Source: Streptomyces sp. NBC_00461 (GTDB lineage Bacteria; Actinomycetota; Actinomycetes; Streptomycetales; Streptomycetaceae). From it: a stretch of 64,000 bases of DNA. Shown in pieces: positions 24,914 to 33,250 of the stretch. The stretch is taken from contig NZ_CP107902.1 of the NCBI RefSeq assembly GCF_036013935.1, positions 5,551,001 through 5,615,000 of the forward strand. Reading direction: 5' to 3'. Made by a program: the position numbers and the translations under genes. Below the pieces are notes generated by a model. It was given only the letters and a program-made list of their open reading frames with translations. It was not told the DNA's origin and did not search any database. Each line of letters begins with the position of its first letter. Position 1 is the stretch's first letter.

Positions 24914-25438
24914 CTACTGCCCGAGGCTCGCCGTGGGCAGCCCCGTCGGCAGGCCGCCGCCCTTCGACTTGGTGTACGTCTCCTTGCCGACACTGCCCGA
25001 CCAGGTGATCTGCAGCGAACCCTTGGACACGGAGTCGACCATCCCCGTCGCCCGGTCCTTGCTGCCGTCCGTGCAGGTGAGGCGGATCATCTCCATGCCG
25101 GCTTCCTTGCCCGCGGTCCCGCTGCACACGGTCCCGCCGGTCGAGAAGAGCCCGGCCTTCTTGTCGGTGATCACCAGCGCCACGGCCTTGCCGCCGGTCG
25201 TGGCGAGCCAGCTGCCCTGCAGGTCGTCGGACGCGCTCGTCGCCCCGCCGGTGGCGCCGCCCGTGTCCGCCGTCGGCGCCGCGGAGGAGGAGGGGCTGGA
25301 CGAGGAGTCGTCCGTGGAGCCGCCGCCGCTGCACGCGGTCAGCACGAGCGCGCCCGCAAGCCCGGCGGCCGCCGCCGCGATCCGCACCTGCCGGCGCGAC
25401 ACCGTGCGAGAGGGACGCGTGAAGGTCGCCGAAGTCAC
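24914..25438 (-). CDS. Lipoprotein of unknown function
   Basis: 174 residues from the GTG at 25438, which follows GGGAG. The twin-arginine-like start (SRRQVRIAAAAAGLAGALVL) ends in LTAC, with Cys36 as the lipidation site. A Ser/Thr/Asp-rich linker to ~70 is followed by a compact domain (LQGSWLATTGGKAVALVITD ... IRLTCTDGSKDRATGMV) containing two Cys that may form a disulphide. I recognise it only as a conserved Streptomyces lipoprotein type. The SRR motif may direct Tat export. Confidence 0.75.
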   Translation of the reverse strand: MTSATFTRPSRTVSRRQVRIAAAAAGLAGALVLTACSGGGSTDDSSSSPSSSAAPTADTGGATGGATSASDDLQGSWLATTGGKAVALVITDKKAGLFSTGGTVCSGTAGKEAGMEMIRLTCTDGSKDRATGMVDSVSKGSLQITWSGSVGKETYTKSKGGGLPTGLPTASLGQ

Positions 25439-25551
25439 TGGAAGCTCCCAAGCTGTAGCGGGCGGTGGCCGGTCGCCCGGCCGCGTGGCCGAAACGCCCG
25501 CAGCAAGCTACCAGCAGCGGCCGCCCGCCCCATGGGGAGCGCCTGTGAGAT

Positions 25552-25857
25552 TTACCAGGAGGACTTGCGCACGCCCGGCAGATATCCGGCATGCGCCTGT
25601 TCCCGCAGCGACACCCGCGACAGCCCGAAGACCCGGAAGTACCCGCGCGGCCGTCCGTCCACCTGGTCGCGGTTGCGTACGCGCGTCGGGCTTGCGTCGC
25701 GCGGCTGGCGCCGCAACTCCCGCTGGGCGGCGAGCCGTTCGGCATCCGTCGACGACGGCCGGCGGATGATCTCCTTCAGCTCGGCGCGGCGCTCGGCGTA
25801 CCGGGCGACGATCTCCCGCCGCTGCTCGTTCTTCGCGATCTTGCTCTGCTTCGCCAT
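25552..25857 (-). CDS. rpsN: 30S ribosomal protein S14, zinc-independent paralogue
   Basis: 101 residues, the length of the long (C-) form of S14. It lacks the CxxC...CxxC zinc ribbon of the short form. [20 protein letters not shown] and [19 protein letters not shown] are hallmark sequences. The start codon overlaps the stop of rpmB (TGATG), which implies translational coupling. Zinc-independent copies replace zinc-containing ones when zinc is scarce, freeing zinc from ribosomes. The Zur-like box before rpmB fits this. Confidence 0.95.
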   Translation of the reverse strand: MAKQSKIAKNEQRREIVARYAERRAELKEIIRRPSSTDAERLAAQRELRRQPRDASPTRVRNRDQVDGRPRGYFRVFGLSRVSLREQAHAGYLPGVRKSSW

Positions 25858-26093
25858 CAGACCCGCACCCCGCGCGCGCGGATCCGCGCCACGGCCGCCT
25901 CGACGCCGATCGTGTCGACGGTCCTGATCCCCTTCGTGCTCAGCCGCAGCCGCACGTGCCGGCCTTCGCCCGGCAGCCAGTACCGCTTGCTCTGGATGTT
26001 GGGGTCGAAGCGGCGGGACGTGCGCCGGTGGGAGCGGGAGATGCGGTTGCCGAAGCCGGGCCGGGCGCCGGTCAGCATGCAGTGCGCGGACAT
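25857..26093 (-). CDS. rpmB: 50S ribosomal protein L28, zinc-independent paralogue
   Basis: 78 residues from the ATG at 26093. [20 protein letters not shown] and [20 protein letters not shown] are typical of L28. The CxxC pairs of the zinc form are missing; only one Cys is present. It is first in a two-gene unit with rpsN. A segment resembling a Zur operator lies 20-50 bp upstream. In S. coelicolor (from memory) this operon also carries L33 and L31 paralogues, which are not seen here. Confidence 0.93.
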   Translation of the reverse strand: MSAHCMLTGARPGFGNRISRSHRRTSRRFDPNIQSKRYWLPGEGRHVRLRLSTKGIRTVDTIGVEAAVARIRARGVRV

Positions 26094-26110
26094 GGGTGTC
26101 GTAGCCTCTC

Positions 26111-26145
26111 TGGAATCATTGTCGCTAATGGAATTCATTTTCAGT
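26111..26145 (-). promoter_or_regulatory. Zur-like operator upstream of rpmB-rpsN
   Basis: Read on the minus strand, 26145-26128 gives ACTGAAAATGAATTCCAT, close to the actinobacterial Zur pattern TGAAAATnATTTTCA. A second partial match (ACAATGATTCCA) follows at 26122-26111. The AT content is far above the neighbourhood. Zur control of these zinc-free ribosomal protein genes is established in S. coelicolor; the exact site here is inferred. Confidence 0.6.
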
Positions 26146-26469
26146 AAACCATAGCGGCGCCGGGCCGGGCGGGCCGAAATACCGGAACATGTGCGGACGG
26201 GGGAACAGGAAGGCCGCGGCGTGCGTCTCTTCCTTTGTGTGTGCACGGGGGCGGCCCGGCATGTGATGCGGGCGTCGGGGCAGATGATGGCGCGGATGCA
26301 GAAGTACGTACGACCATGTCGGGCCTCGTACGCCACATCCGTAACCGCAGCAACACCCCGCGTGCACGTGCATCTGCTCATGCATCCGCACGTGAACACG
26401 GCTATGATCCGGATCAGTTGACCACTGCATCAATGGCCCCAAGGCCACCGCACCACCGGGGAGCGACCT
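26146..26469. other. Intergenic region between rpmB and the DUF397 gene
   Basis: About 320 bp with no supported gene. It holds the DUF397 gene promoter region and the element at 26361-26377. Confidence 0.4.
26361..26377. promoter_or_regulatory. Shared element with palindrome TGCACGTGCA upstream of the DUF397 gene
   Basis: The 17 bases here are the exact reverse complement of 27425-27441 upstream of the ATPase gene, and both contain the 10-bp palindrome TGCACGTGCA. The two copies lie in front of the two partner genes of the adjacent XRE regulator and point toward their coding regions in the same relative orientation. Confidence 0.6.
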
Positions 26470-26712
26470 GTGGACCACGACGTGTACAACGGCATGGCGG
26501 CCACGGAGCTGAACGGAGTGGCCTGGCAGAAGAGCCTGCACAGCAACTCGCAGGGATCCTGCGTGGAGTTCGCGAGACTGCCCGGCGGGGACGTGGCCGT
26601 GCGCAACTCGCGCTTCCCCGAAGGTCCGGCGCTCGTCTACACGCGCGCCGAGATCGAGGCGATGCTCCTGGGCGTCAAGGACGGCGAGTTCGACCACCTC
26701 GTGGTGGGCTGA
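26470..26712 (+). CDS. DUF397 domain-containing small regulator
   Basis: 80 residues from the GTG at 26470, which follows GGGGAG. It matches DUF397: WQKSLHSNSQGSCVEFARLP, VAVRNSRFPEGPALVYTRAE and FDHLVVG at the end. DUF397 proteins are small partners (often antagonists) of XRE-type regulators with DUF5753 domains in Streptomyces, affecting development and antibiotic production (WhiJ-type systems). The matching XRE gene lies 0.9 kb downstream, and the anti-sigma-like ATPase lies between them. Confidence 0.9.
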   Translation: MDHDVYNGMAATELNGVAWQKSLHSNSQGSCVEFARLPGGDVAVRNSRFPEGPALVYTRAEIEAMLLGVKDGEFDHLVVG

Positions 26713-26822
26713 CGCCGGGCTGGGCCCGAGCCTGAGTCAGGGCCCGGGGCAACTCGGGGCAATCGGCGCCTTACGCACTGTAACGCGCGTAGAACCCCGG
26801 CGTCAGTGGATGCTGGGGTTCG

Positions 26823-27338
26823 TCATTGCGCGGGCAGTGGCTGAGGTGCTTGCGGCAGCCGGAACAGCGCCCAGACGACCTTGCCGCCGAGGGTGCCGGC
26901 CATCGGGTGCCAGCCCCAGCTGTCGGCGAAGGAGTCGACGAGGAACAGGCCGCGGCCCGACTCGGCGGAGAAGTCGTCCGCCTCGCGGGCGACCGGGCTC
27001 GCGTGGCTCGGGTCGCGCACCGCGCACACCAGCCGCTCGGTCCAGCGCATCAGGTGCAGACGCACGGGCGGGGTCTGCACCGCCGTGCACAGGGTGCCCG
27101 CCGGCAGGCCGTGCCGCAGCGAGTTGGTGACCAGCTCGGAGACCACCAGACAGACATCGTCGAAGCGGTCGCCTATGTCCCACTGGTCGAGGGTTCTGCG
27201 GGTGAACCGCCTTGCCTCGCGCACTGCTTCGTAGCGGGCGGGAAGGGCGCAGGATGCGGCGTTGGACACGGCCGCGGGATCCAGCGGCGGAAGGCCCTGC
27301 CGTAACGGCTCGAGCATGGTCGATCCATTCGTCCCCAT
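26823..27338 (-). CDS. ATP-binding protein of the anti-sigma / HATPase_c type
   Basis: 171 residues from the ATG at 27338, which follows GGGGAG. The GHKL ATPase features are the N-box DVCLVVSELVTNSLRHG (61-77) and a G1-like SAESGRGLFLVDSFAD (124-139), in which the usual Asp is Glu. Family members are single-domain RsbW/SpoIIAB-like kinases. The first 35 residues are variable. In Streptomyces such genes accompany an XRE regulator and a DUF397 gene, as here. It is divergent from the XRE gene across a ~300-bp intergenic region that carries the shared palindromic element. Confidence 0.88.
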   Translation of the reverse strand: MGTNGSTMLEPLRQGLPPLDPAAVSNAASCALPARYEAVREARRFTRRTLDQWDIGDRFDDVCLVVSELVTNSLRHGLPAGTLCTAVQTPPVRLHLMRWTERLVCAVRDPSHASPVAREADDFSAESGRGLFLVDSFADSWGWHPMAGTLGGKVVWALFRLPQAPQPLPAQ

Positions 27339-27424
27339 GCGAGGCACTCCCCGGTGTTCGCGGTCGTTGCGATGCAGCGGTTGCGCGGGACCATGGTTTC
27401 GGATGCGCGGTGCAGATGCAAGGT

Positions 27425-27441
27425 GCAGATGCACGTGCACG
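27425..27441. promoter_or_regulatory. Shared element with palindrome TGCACGTGCA upstream of the ATPase gene
   Basis: GCAGATGCACGTGCACG, identical (inverted) to 26361-26377. A partial copy GGTGCAGATGCA lies directly beside it (27410-27421). It sits 87 bp upstream of the ATPase start and ~195 bp upstream of the XRE start. It is a candidate operator for the XRE regulator. Confidence 0.6.
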
Positions 27442-27635
27442 TGACCGAATTGGACGTTCCCGTACCGCTTCTTGGTCATTTTTTCCGCCATCTTCTCTCC
27501 CTCTACTTGCCAACTCCTTCCCGCTTCCTGAGCGGAATCTTCGACTTCCTCTCTTCTCTGTAATCGGACGAGTACTGCTCGGAGTGTTTTAGTGGCAGAC
27601 TTCGGCCCCTGAAGGCGTTGGGGAGGCTGGCGAAC

Positions 27636-28496
27636 GTGAGCGTGGGAGAGCCCGGATCGGTGGTGCGGCGCATGCTGCTCGGCTCGCAACTCAGGCGGCT
27701 GCGCGAGGCGCGTGGCATCACCCGCGAGGCGGCGGGCTACTCGATCCGCGCGTCCGAGTCGAAGATCAGCCGGATGGAACTGGGCCGGGTGAGCTTCAAG
27801 ACGCGTGACGTCGAAGACCTGTTGACGCTGTACGGCATCACGGACGAGCAGGAGCGCACCCAGCTCCTGTCCCTCGCCCGCGAGGCCAACGTCGCGGGCT
27901 GGTGGCACAGTTACTCGGACGTGCTGCCGAGTTGGTTCCCCACCTATGTGGGCCTGGAGGGCGCGGCGCATCTGATCCGGGCCTACGAGGTGCAGTTCGT
28001 GCACGGCCTGCTGCAGACCGAGGCGTATGCACGTGCTGTGGTGCGGCGGGGGATGAGGGGGGCGAGCCCCGCCGACATCGAGAAGCGGGTGGAGCTGCGC
28101 CTGGAGCGGCAGAAGAACCTCGTCTCCGAGCGCGCGCCCGACTTCCACGTCATCCTGGACGAGGCCGCCCTGCGCCGCCCGTACGGCGACCGCGAGGTGA
28201 TGCGCGGTCAGCTCCAGCACCTGATCGAGATCTCGGCACGGCCGAACGTGCGGCTGCAGATCATGCCGTTCGGCTTCGGCGGCCACTCGGGTGAGAGCGG
28301 CGCGTTCACGATCCTCAGCTTCCCGGAGTCCGACCTGTCGGACGTCGTCTATCTGGAGCAGCTCACCAGTGCGCTCTACCTGGACAAGCAGGAGGACGTC
28401 GGCCAGTACGAGAAGGCGCTGAAGGAACTCCAGCAGGACAGTCCCGGGCCGGACGAGAGCCGCGACCTGCTGCGAGGTCTCCTCCAGCTCTCCTAG
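27636..28496 (+). CDS. XRE-family regulator with DUF5753 (Scr1/WhiJ-like)
   Basis: 286 residues from the GTG at 27636, which follows GGGGAGG; a TTG at 27618 is in frame but lacks a site. The helix-turn-helix is at about 15-70 (LGSQLRRLREARGITREAAG, then SESKISRMELGRVSFK). DUF5753 spans ~90-275 (WWHSYSDVLPSWFPTYVGLE, VHGLLQTEAYARAVVR, VRLQIMPFGFGGHSGESGAF). Regulators of this class pair with DUF397 proteins and control development or secondary metabolism. It probably binds the TGCACGTGCA elements near its two partner genes. Confidence 0.9.
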   Translation: MSVGEPGSVVRRMLLGSQLRRLREARGITREAAGYSIRASESKISRMELGRVSFKTRDVEDLLTLYGITDEQERTQLLSLAREANVAGWWHSYSDVLPSWFPTYVGLEGAAHLIRAYEVQFVHGLLQTEAYARAVVRRGMRGASPADIEKRVELRLERQKNLVSERAPDFHVILDEAALRRPYGDREVMRGQLQHLIEISARPNVRLQIMPFGFGGHSGESGAFTILSFPESDLSDVVYLEQLTSALYLDKQEDVGQYEKALKELQQDSPGPDESRDLLRGLLQLS

Positions 28497-28606
28497 GGTT
28501 CTCCCCACGACTTCGCGCTCAGTCCCCAACTCGCTTGCGTCGCCCGTACGATGACGTGTGATCAGACCGTGACGTTGATCGTGTCTGCTAGCGATTTGGG
28601 GATCAC

Positions 28607-30067
28607 ATGTCGTCGTACTTCACCGACCTGGCTCAGCAGTACATCGACGGCGAATGGCGCCAGGGCACGGGCTCCTGGGACATCATCGACTTCAATCCGT
28701 ACGACGGCGAGAAGCTGGCGTCGATCACGATAGCCACGGTCGACGAGGTCGACGACGCGTACCAGGCGGCGGCCCGCGCCCAGAAGCAGTGGGCGAAGAC
28801 CAACCCGTACGCCCGCCGCGCGGTGTTCGAGAAGGCGCTGCGGCTGATCGAGGAGCGCGAGCAGGAGATCACCGAGGTGATCATCGCCGAACTCGGTGGC
28901 ACCCGTCTGAAGGCCGGTTTCGAACTCCACCTGGCCAAGGAGTTCCTGCGCGAGTCGATCCAGTGGGCGCTGCGCCCCGAGGGCAAGATCCTCCCGTCGC
29001 CGGTGGATGGCAAGGAGAACCGCCTCTACCGCGTCCCGGTCGGCGTGGTGGGCGTCATCAGCCCCTTCAACTTCCCCTTCCTGCTGTCGATCAAGTCGGT
29101 CGCCCCGGCCCTGGCCCTCGGTAACGGCGTGGTGCTCAAGCCCCACCAGAACACCCCGATCACCGGCGGCTCCCTGGTCGCGAAGATCTTCGAGGACGCG
29201 GGTCTCCCGGGCGGTCTGCTCAACGTCGTCATCACGGACATAGCGGAGATCGGCGACGCCTTCATCGAGCACCCGATCGTGAAGGTCGTCTCCTTCACGG
29301 GCTCCGACAAGGTCGGCCGCCACGTGGCCACCGTCTGCGCCTCGCACTTCAAGCGCTCGGTCCTGGAACTCGGCGGCAACAGCGCGATCGTGGTCCTCGA
29401 CGACGCCGACATCGACTACGCGGTCGACGCGGCGGTCTTCAGCCGGTACGTCCACCAGGGCCAGGTCTGCATGGCCGCCAACCGCGTCCTGGTCGACCGT
29501 ACGATCGCCGACGAGTTCACGGAGAAGTTCGTCGCCAAGGTGAAGACCCTCAAGGCGGGCGACCCGCGCGACCCTGAGACCGTCATCGGCCCGGTCATCA
29601 ACTCCTCGCAGGCGGACGCTCTTTCGGGTGTCGTCGAGCAGGCGGTCGCCGAGGGTGCGACGGCCCTGCTGCGCGGCACGACCACCGACAACCTGGTCGA
29701 GCCCTCGGTCCTCACCGGCGTCCCCGCCGACTCGCCGCTGCTGCGGCAGGAGGTCTTCGGCCCGGTCGTGTTCCTCATCCCCTTCGACGGCGAGGAGCAG
29801 GCCGTGCGCATCGCCAACGACACGCCGTACGGCCTGAGCGGCGCCGTCCACACGGGCGACGTGGAGCGGGGCGTCGCCTTCGCCAAGCAGATCGACACCG
29901 GCATGTTCCACGTGAACGACGGCACCGTGCACGACGAGCCCCTCGTGCCCTTCGGCGGCGAGAAGAGCTCCGGTGTGGGCAGGCTGAACGGCGAGACGAC
30001 CATCGACTCCTTCACCACCCTGAAGTGGATCTCGGTGCAGCACGGCAGGAGCGGGTTCCCGTTCTAG
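28607..30067 (+). CDS. Aldehyde dehydrogenase (NAD(P)+)
   Basis: 486 residues. The ATG follows GGGGA. It has the full ALDH set: oxyanion Asn155 in ISPFNFPF, general base Glu254 in LELGGN, catalytic Cys288 in GQVCMA, and cofactor-binding SFTGSDKVG. The closest match is the benzaldehyde/aromatic aldehyde dehydrogenase branch (VNDGTVHDEPLVPFGGEKSS near the end). It would oxidise an aldehyde to its acid in the cytoplasm. It is monocistronic, with a strong terminator 33 bp after the stop. Confidence 0.93.
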   Translation: MSSYFTDLAQQYIDGEWRQGTGSWDIIDFNPYDGEKLASITIATVDEVDDAYQAAARAQKQWAKTNPYARRAVFEKALRLIEEREQEITEVIIAELGGTRLKAGFELHLAKEFLRESIQWALRPEGKILPSPVDGKENRLYRVPVGVVGVISPFNFPFLLSIKSVAPALALGNGVVLKPHQNTPITGGSLVAKIFEDAGLPGGLLNVVITDIAEIGDAFIEHPIVKVVSFTGSDKVGRHVATVCASHFKRSVLELGGNSAIVVLDDADIDYAVDAAVFSRYVHQGQVCMAANRVLVDRTIADEFTEKFVAKVKTLKAGDPRDPETVIGPVINSSQADALSGVVEQAVAEGATALLRGTTTDNLVEPSVLTGVPADSPLLRQEVFGPVVFLIPFDGEEQAVRIANDTPYGLSGAVHTGDVERGVAFAKQIDTGMFHVNDGTVHDEPLVPFGGEKSSGVGRLNGETTIDSFTTLKWISVQHGRSGFPF

Positions 30068-30100
30068 TTCTTCGTGACCTTCCGGTCTACGTGACCGTGG

Positions 30101-30137
30101 CGGGCCATTGAGGACAGACTCTGACCTCAATGGCCCG
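30101..30137 (+). terminator. Terminator of the aldehyde dehydrogenase gene
   Basis: A perfect 13-bp stem (CGGGCCATTGAGG / CCTCAATGGCCCG) with an 11-nt loop, 33 bp after the stop codon. Confidence 0.9.
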
Positions 30138-30198
30138 TAGCTTCGTCGGTGTCAGGCAGGGGGGACGGACTCCCTGCCACCGGCGAAAGGCGGCGGTC

Positions 30199-30735
30199 AT
30201 GGTCACTCACGTACTGGTCGAGGAGCGGGGCGACGAGCGGGGGGCGCTGCTGTCCTTCCTGGCGGAACAGCGTGGCGGCATCCGCCGGGCGGTGCTCGGG
30301 CTGACGGACGAGCAGGCCTCGTCCCGCCCCAGCGTCAGTGAGCTGTCCCTGGGGGGTCTGGTGAAGCACGTCGCGGAGACCGAGCAGGGCTGGGTGGCCC
30401 GCGCGCGGGGCGAGTCGCCGACCGTGCACCGTGATCCGTCGAACTGGCACGAGTGTTTCGCGCTCCTCGACGGCGAGACCGTCGAGTCGCAGCTCGCGTA
30501 CTGGGAGAAGGTCGCCGCCGAGACCGAGGCCTACGTCCGCTCGGTGCCGAGCCTGGACGACACCTTCCCGCTCCCGGACCAGCCCTGGTTCCCGCCGGAG
30601 GGGCGCGTCTCCGTGCGCTGGCTGTGCCTGCACCTGATCCGCGAGACCGCCCGGCATGCCGGGCACGCCGACATCATCCGGGAGTCCCTCGACGGGAAGA
30701 CGGCGTTCGAGCTGGTGGCGCTCGCCGAAGAGTGA
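30199..30735 (+). CDS. DinB / DUF664 family protein
   Basis: 178 residues from the ATG at 30199, which follows AAAGGCGG. It is a four-helix DinB-like fold: RGGIRRAVLGLTDEQASSRP, then LSLGGLVKHVAETEQGW with the first metal-ligand His, and WLCLHLIRETARHAGHADII with a His-rich C-terminal motif (HxxxH). DinB proteins are metal-dependent, and some are bacillithiol or mycothiol S-transferases. That activity is plausible in a mycothiol-producing actinomycete but not shown. The PadR gene starts 50 bp downstream. Confidence 0.88.
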   Translation: MVTHVLVEERGDERGALLSFLAEQRGGIRRAVLGLTDEQASSRPSVSELSLGGLVKHVAETEQGWVARARGESPTVHRDPSNWHECFALLDGETVESQLAYWEKVAAETEAYVRSVPSLDDTFPLPDQPWFPPEGRVSVRWLCLHLIRETARHAGHADIIRESLDGKTAFELVALAEE

Positions 30736-30784
30736 GGCCATTGGCCGAACAGTGAGGTCATTGAGAGGCCATAACCTGGACCGC

Positions 30785-31426
30785 ATGTCAACTATCCGTC
30801 TCCTCGTGCTGGGCGCGGTCCGCCAGCACGGGCGGGCCCACGGCTACCAGGTGCGGAGCGACCTGGAGTACTGGGGGGCGCACGAGTGGTCCAACGCCAA
30901 GCCCGGCTCGATCTACCACGCCCTGAAGCAGCTGGCCAAGCAGGGACTGCTGCACGCGCACGAGATCGCGCCGTCCACGGCCGGCGGGCCGCCGCGCACG
31001 GAGTACGAGATCACCGACTGGGGCACCGAGGAGTTCCTCCGGCTGCTGCGCGAGGCGCTGACCTCCTACGACCAGAAGATGGACGTGAAGTCGGCGGCCA
31101 TCGGCTTCATGGTCGACCTGCCGCGTGCTGAGGTGGTGGCCCTGCTGAAGGAGCGGGTCCGGCGCAGCGAGGAGTGGCGAGGGGCCGTCACCGAGCACTA
31201 CGTCCCGGAGGACGGCCCCGGACAGCTCGGCCACATCGGCGAGATCATGAACCTCTGGGTGCATACGGCCGACGCCGAGGCCGAGTGGACCGAGGGGCTG
31301 ATCGGCCGCATCGAGGGCGGGGCGTACACGTTCGCGGGGGAGGGTGAGCCCTTCGTCGGTGTCCTGGCCGAGGGGGAGGAGAACCCCTACGCCACGGGGG
31401 AGCGCCATCCCGGGGACGACCACTAA
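30785..31426 (+). CDS. PadR-family transcriptional regulator
   Basis: 213 residues from the ATG at 30785. The spacing to a CATAAC-type -10 suggests a nearly leaderless message. The winged helix at the N-terminus has LLVLGAVRQHGRAHGYQVRS and KPGSIYHALKQLAKQGLLHA; the longer C-terminal helical region places it in the larger PadR subfamily. PadR proteins repress neighbouring transporter or detoxification genes. The ABC exporter genes start 73 bp downstream, with two TCAAGTTTGAC sequences between. Confidence 0.9.
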   Translation: MSTIRLLVLGAVRQHGRAHGYQVRSDLEYWGAHEWSNAKPGSIYHALKQLAKQGLLHAHEIAPSTAGGPPRTEYEITDWGTEEFLRLLREALTSYDQKMDVKSAAIGFMVDLPRAEVVALLKERVRRSEEWRGAVTEHYVPEDGPGQLGHIGEIMNLWVHTADAEAEWTEGLIGRIEGGAYTFAGEGEPFVGVLAEGEENPYATGERHPGDDH

Positions 31427-31484
31427 TCAAGTTTGACCAATCGCCTCGACGGCGTTACTTTCGAGGAGTAGTCAAGTTTGACTA
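31427..31484. promoter_or_regulatory. Twin TCAAGTTTGACYA sequences before the ABC transporter, candidate PadR operators
   Basis: Copies lie at 31427-31439 and 31472-31484, 45 bp apart (about four helical turns). The second is the core of a perfect dyad AGTCAA-GT-TTGACT. They flank the probable promoter of the ABC genes. Confidence 0.55.
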
Positions 31485-31498
31485 ACGAGGGAGTGGCA

Positions 31499-32485
31499 GT
31501 GGCCGACGCGGCGATCACCGTCGACGGAGCACGCAAGAAGTACGGCGAGAAACACGCACTGGGCGGGCTGGACCTCACCGTCGCCCGCGGCACGGTGCAC
31601 GCAGTCCTGGGCCCGAACGGCGCGGGCAAGACAACCCTGGTCCGCATCCTGTCCACCCTGCTCGCGCCCGACGCGGGCCGCATCGAGGTGGCCGGGCACG
31701 ACGTCGTGGCCGAGGGCCGGGCGGTGCGGCTGCGCATCGGCCTGCTCGGCCAGCACGCGGCCCTCGACGAGGAGCTGAGCGGTCGGCAGAACCTGGAGAT
31801 GTTCGGCCGCCTGTACCACCTGGGCGCCCGCCCCGCGCGCGTGCGGGCCGGCGAACTCCTGGAGCGCTTCGGCCTCACCGGCACCGGCCGCAAGCCGGTG
31901 CGCGCCTACAGCGGCGGCATGCGGCGCCGCCTGGATCTGGCCGCCTCACTGATCAGGGACCCGGAGGTGCTGTTCCTGGACGAGCCGACGACCGGCCTCG
32001 ATCCCCGCGGCCGCGCCGAGGTGTGGGCGTCGGTGCGCGCCCTGGCCGGCGGCGGGACGACGGTCCTGCTCACCACCCAGTACCTGGAGGAGGCCGACCA
32101 GCTCGCCGACCGCATCTCGGTCGTCGACGCCGGCCGGGTGATCGCCGACGGCACGGCGGACGCCCTCAAGGCGGCCACCGGCGGCGACCGCATCGACGTG
32201 GTGCTGCGGGACGCCGGGCAACTGGGCGCGGCGGTCGCGCTGTTGCCGGTGGAGAAGGATGAGATCTCGGTCGACCCGGACCGCCGGCTGCTCAGCGCCC
32301 CCGTCACCGACCGCATGGCGGCGCTCTCCGGCGTCGTACGCGCCCTGGAGGACGCCGGTATCGAGGCCGAGGACGTCGGTCTGCGCCGGCCGACGCTCGA
32401 CGAGGTGTTCCTGCACCTGACGGGACCGACGGGACCGACGGGACCTGTGCGGCGGGACGACCGTACGAAGGAGGCCGTCGCATGA
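31499..32485 (+). CDS. ABC transporter ATP-binding protein (DrrA-like)
   Basis: 328 residues from the GTG at 31499, 5 bases after GAGGGAG; GTG 31493 and TTG 31478 are alternatives. Walker A is GPNGAGKT, the signature is [12 protein letters not shown], Walker B is [12 protein letters not shown], and the H-loop region is [15 protein letters not shown]. The C-terminal extension ([14 protein letters not shown]) is that of the daunorubicin-resistance DrrA group of drug exporters. Three GPT tripeptides follow. The stop overlaps the permease start (ATGA), so both subunits are co-translated. Control by the upstream PadR protein is likely. Confidence 0.93.
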   Translation: MADAAITVDGARKKYGEKHALGGLDLTVARGTVHAVLGPNGAGKTTLVRILSTLLAPDAGRIEVAGHDVVAEGRAVRLRIGLLGQHAALDEELSGRQNLEMFGRLYHLGARPARVRAGELLERFGLTGTGRKPVRAYSGGMRRRLDLAASLIRDPEVLFLDEPTTGLDPRGRAEVWASVRALAGGGTTVLLTTQYLEEADQLADRISVVDAGRVIADGTADALKAATGGDRIDVVLRDAGQLGAAVALLPVEKDEISVDPDRRLLSAPVTDRMAALSGVVRALEDAGIEAEDVGLRRPTLDEVFLHLTGPTGPTGPVRRDDRTKEAVA

Positions 32486-33246
32486 GCAGCGCCTACGTAC
32501 TGAACGACTGCTGGACCATGACCCGCCGCGAACTCGCCCACTGGGCACGGCAGCCCGTGCAGGTGCTCGTCGGCCTGGTCTTCCCCGTGATGCTGCTCCT
32601 GATGTTCGGGTACCTGATGGGCGGCGGACGCGGAGTCGCCGGCGGCTACGTGGACTACCTGGTGCCGGGCATGCTCGCGCTCACCATGGCCTTCGGCCTG
32701 GAGGGCACGATGCTCAACGTCACCCAGGATCTCAACAAGGGCGTCGTGGACCGCTTCCGCTCGCTGCCGATGGCCAACTGCGCGGTTCTGGTGGGGCGTT
32801 CGGCCGCCGACATGCTCCAGTCGGCCGTCGGGCTCGCGGTCCTCGTCGGTGTCGGGCACGCCCTCGGCTGGCGTGTGCACGGCTCCCCGGCCGCGTTCCT
32901 GGGCGCGATGGGCCTGTTGCTGCTCTTCCGGTTCGCCATGCTGTGGATCGGCATCCAGCTCGCCCTGGTCGCCGGGAAGCCCGAGCTGGTGCAGGCCGTG
33001 CAGATCCTGGTCTGGCCGGTCGGCTTCCTCTCCAATGCGATCGCCACGCCCGGCTCGATGCCCGGCTGGCTCGGTACGGTCGTCGAGTGGAACCCGATGT
33101 CCCGGACCACGACGGCCGTACGGGACCTGCTGGGCGGCCCCGGCGGGGAGCCGGGGCACGTGTGGGCGGCCGTCTGCTGGCCGCTGGGGCTGCTGGCGGT
33201 GTTCTTCCCACTCGCCCTGAGGCGGTTCGCGCGCCTCGGCCGATAG
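32482..33246 (+). CDS. ABC-2 type permease (DrrB-like)
   Basis: 254 residues. The start overlaps the previous stop. Six hydrophobic segments are visible, beginning [20 protein letters not shown] and ending [14 protein letters not shown]. The motif region [20 protein letters not shown] and the late [15 protein letters not shown] are typical of DrrB-type ABC-2 permeases. It forms an exporter with the ATPase upstream; the cargo is unknown but is likely a hydrophobic drug or metabolite. Confidence 0.92.
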   Translation: MSSAYVLNDCWTMTRRELAHWARQPVQVLVGLVFPVMLLLMFGYLMGGGRGVAGGYVDYLVPGMLALTMAFGLEGTMLNVTQDLNKGVVDRFRSLPMANCAVLVGRSAADMLQSAVGLAVLVGVGHALGWRVHGSPAAFLGAMGLLLLFRFAMLWIGIQLALVAGKPELVQAVQILVWPVGFLSNAIATPGSMPGWLGTVVEWNPMSRTTTAVRDLLGGPGGEPGHVWAAVCWPLGLLAVFFPLALRRFARLGR

Positions 33247-33250
33247 CGCG

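Noticed and set aside
26191..26421. Small gene between rpmB and the DUF397 gene, such as an L33 or L31 paralogue
   Set aside because: None of the frames matches these ribosomal proteins, and no ribosome-binding site is placed before a plausible start.
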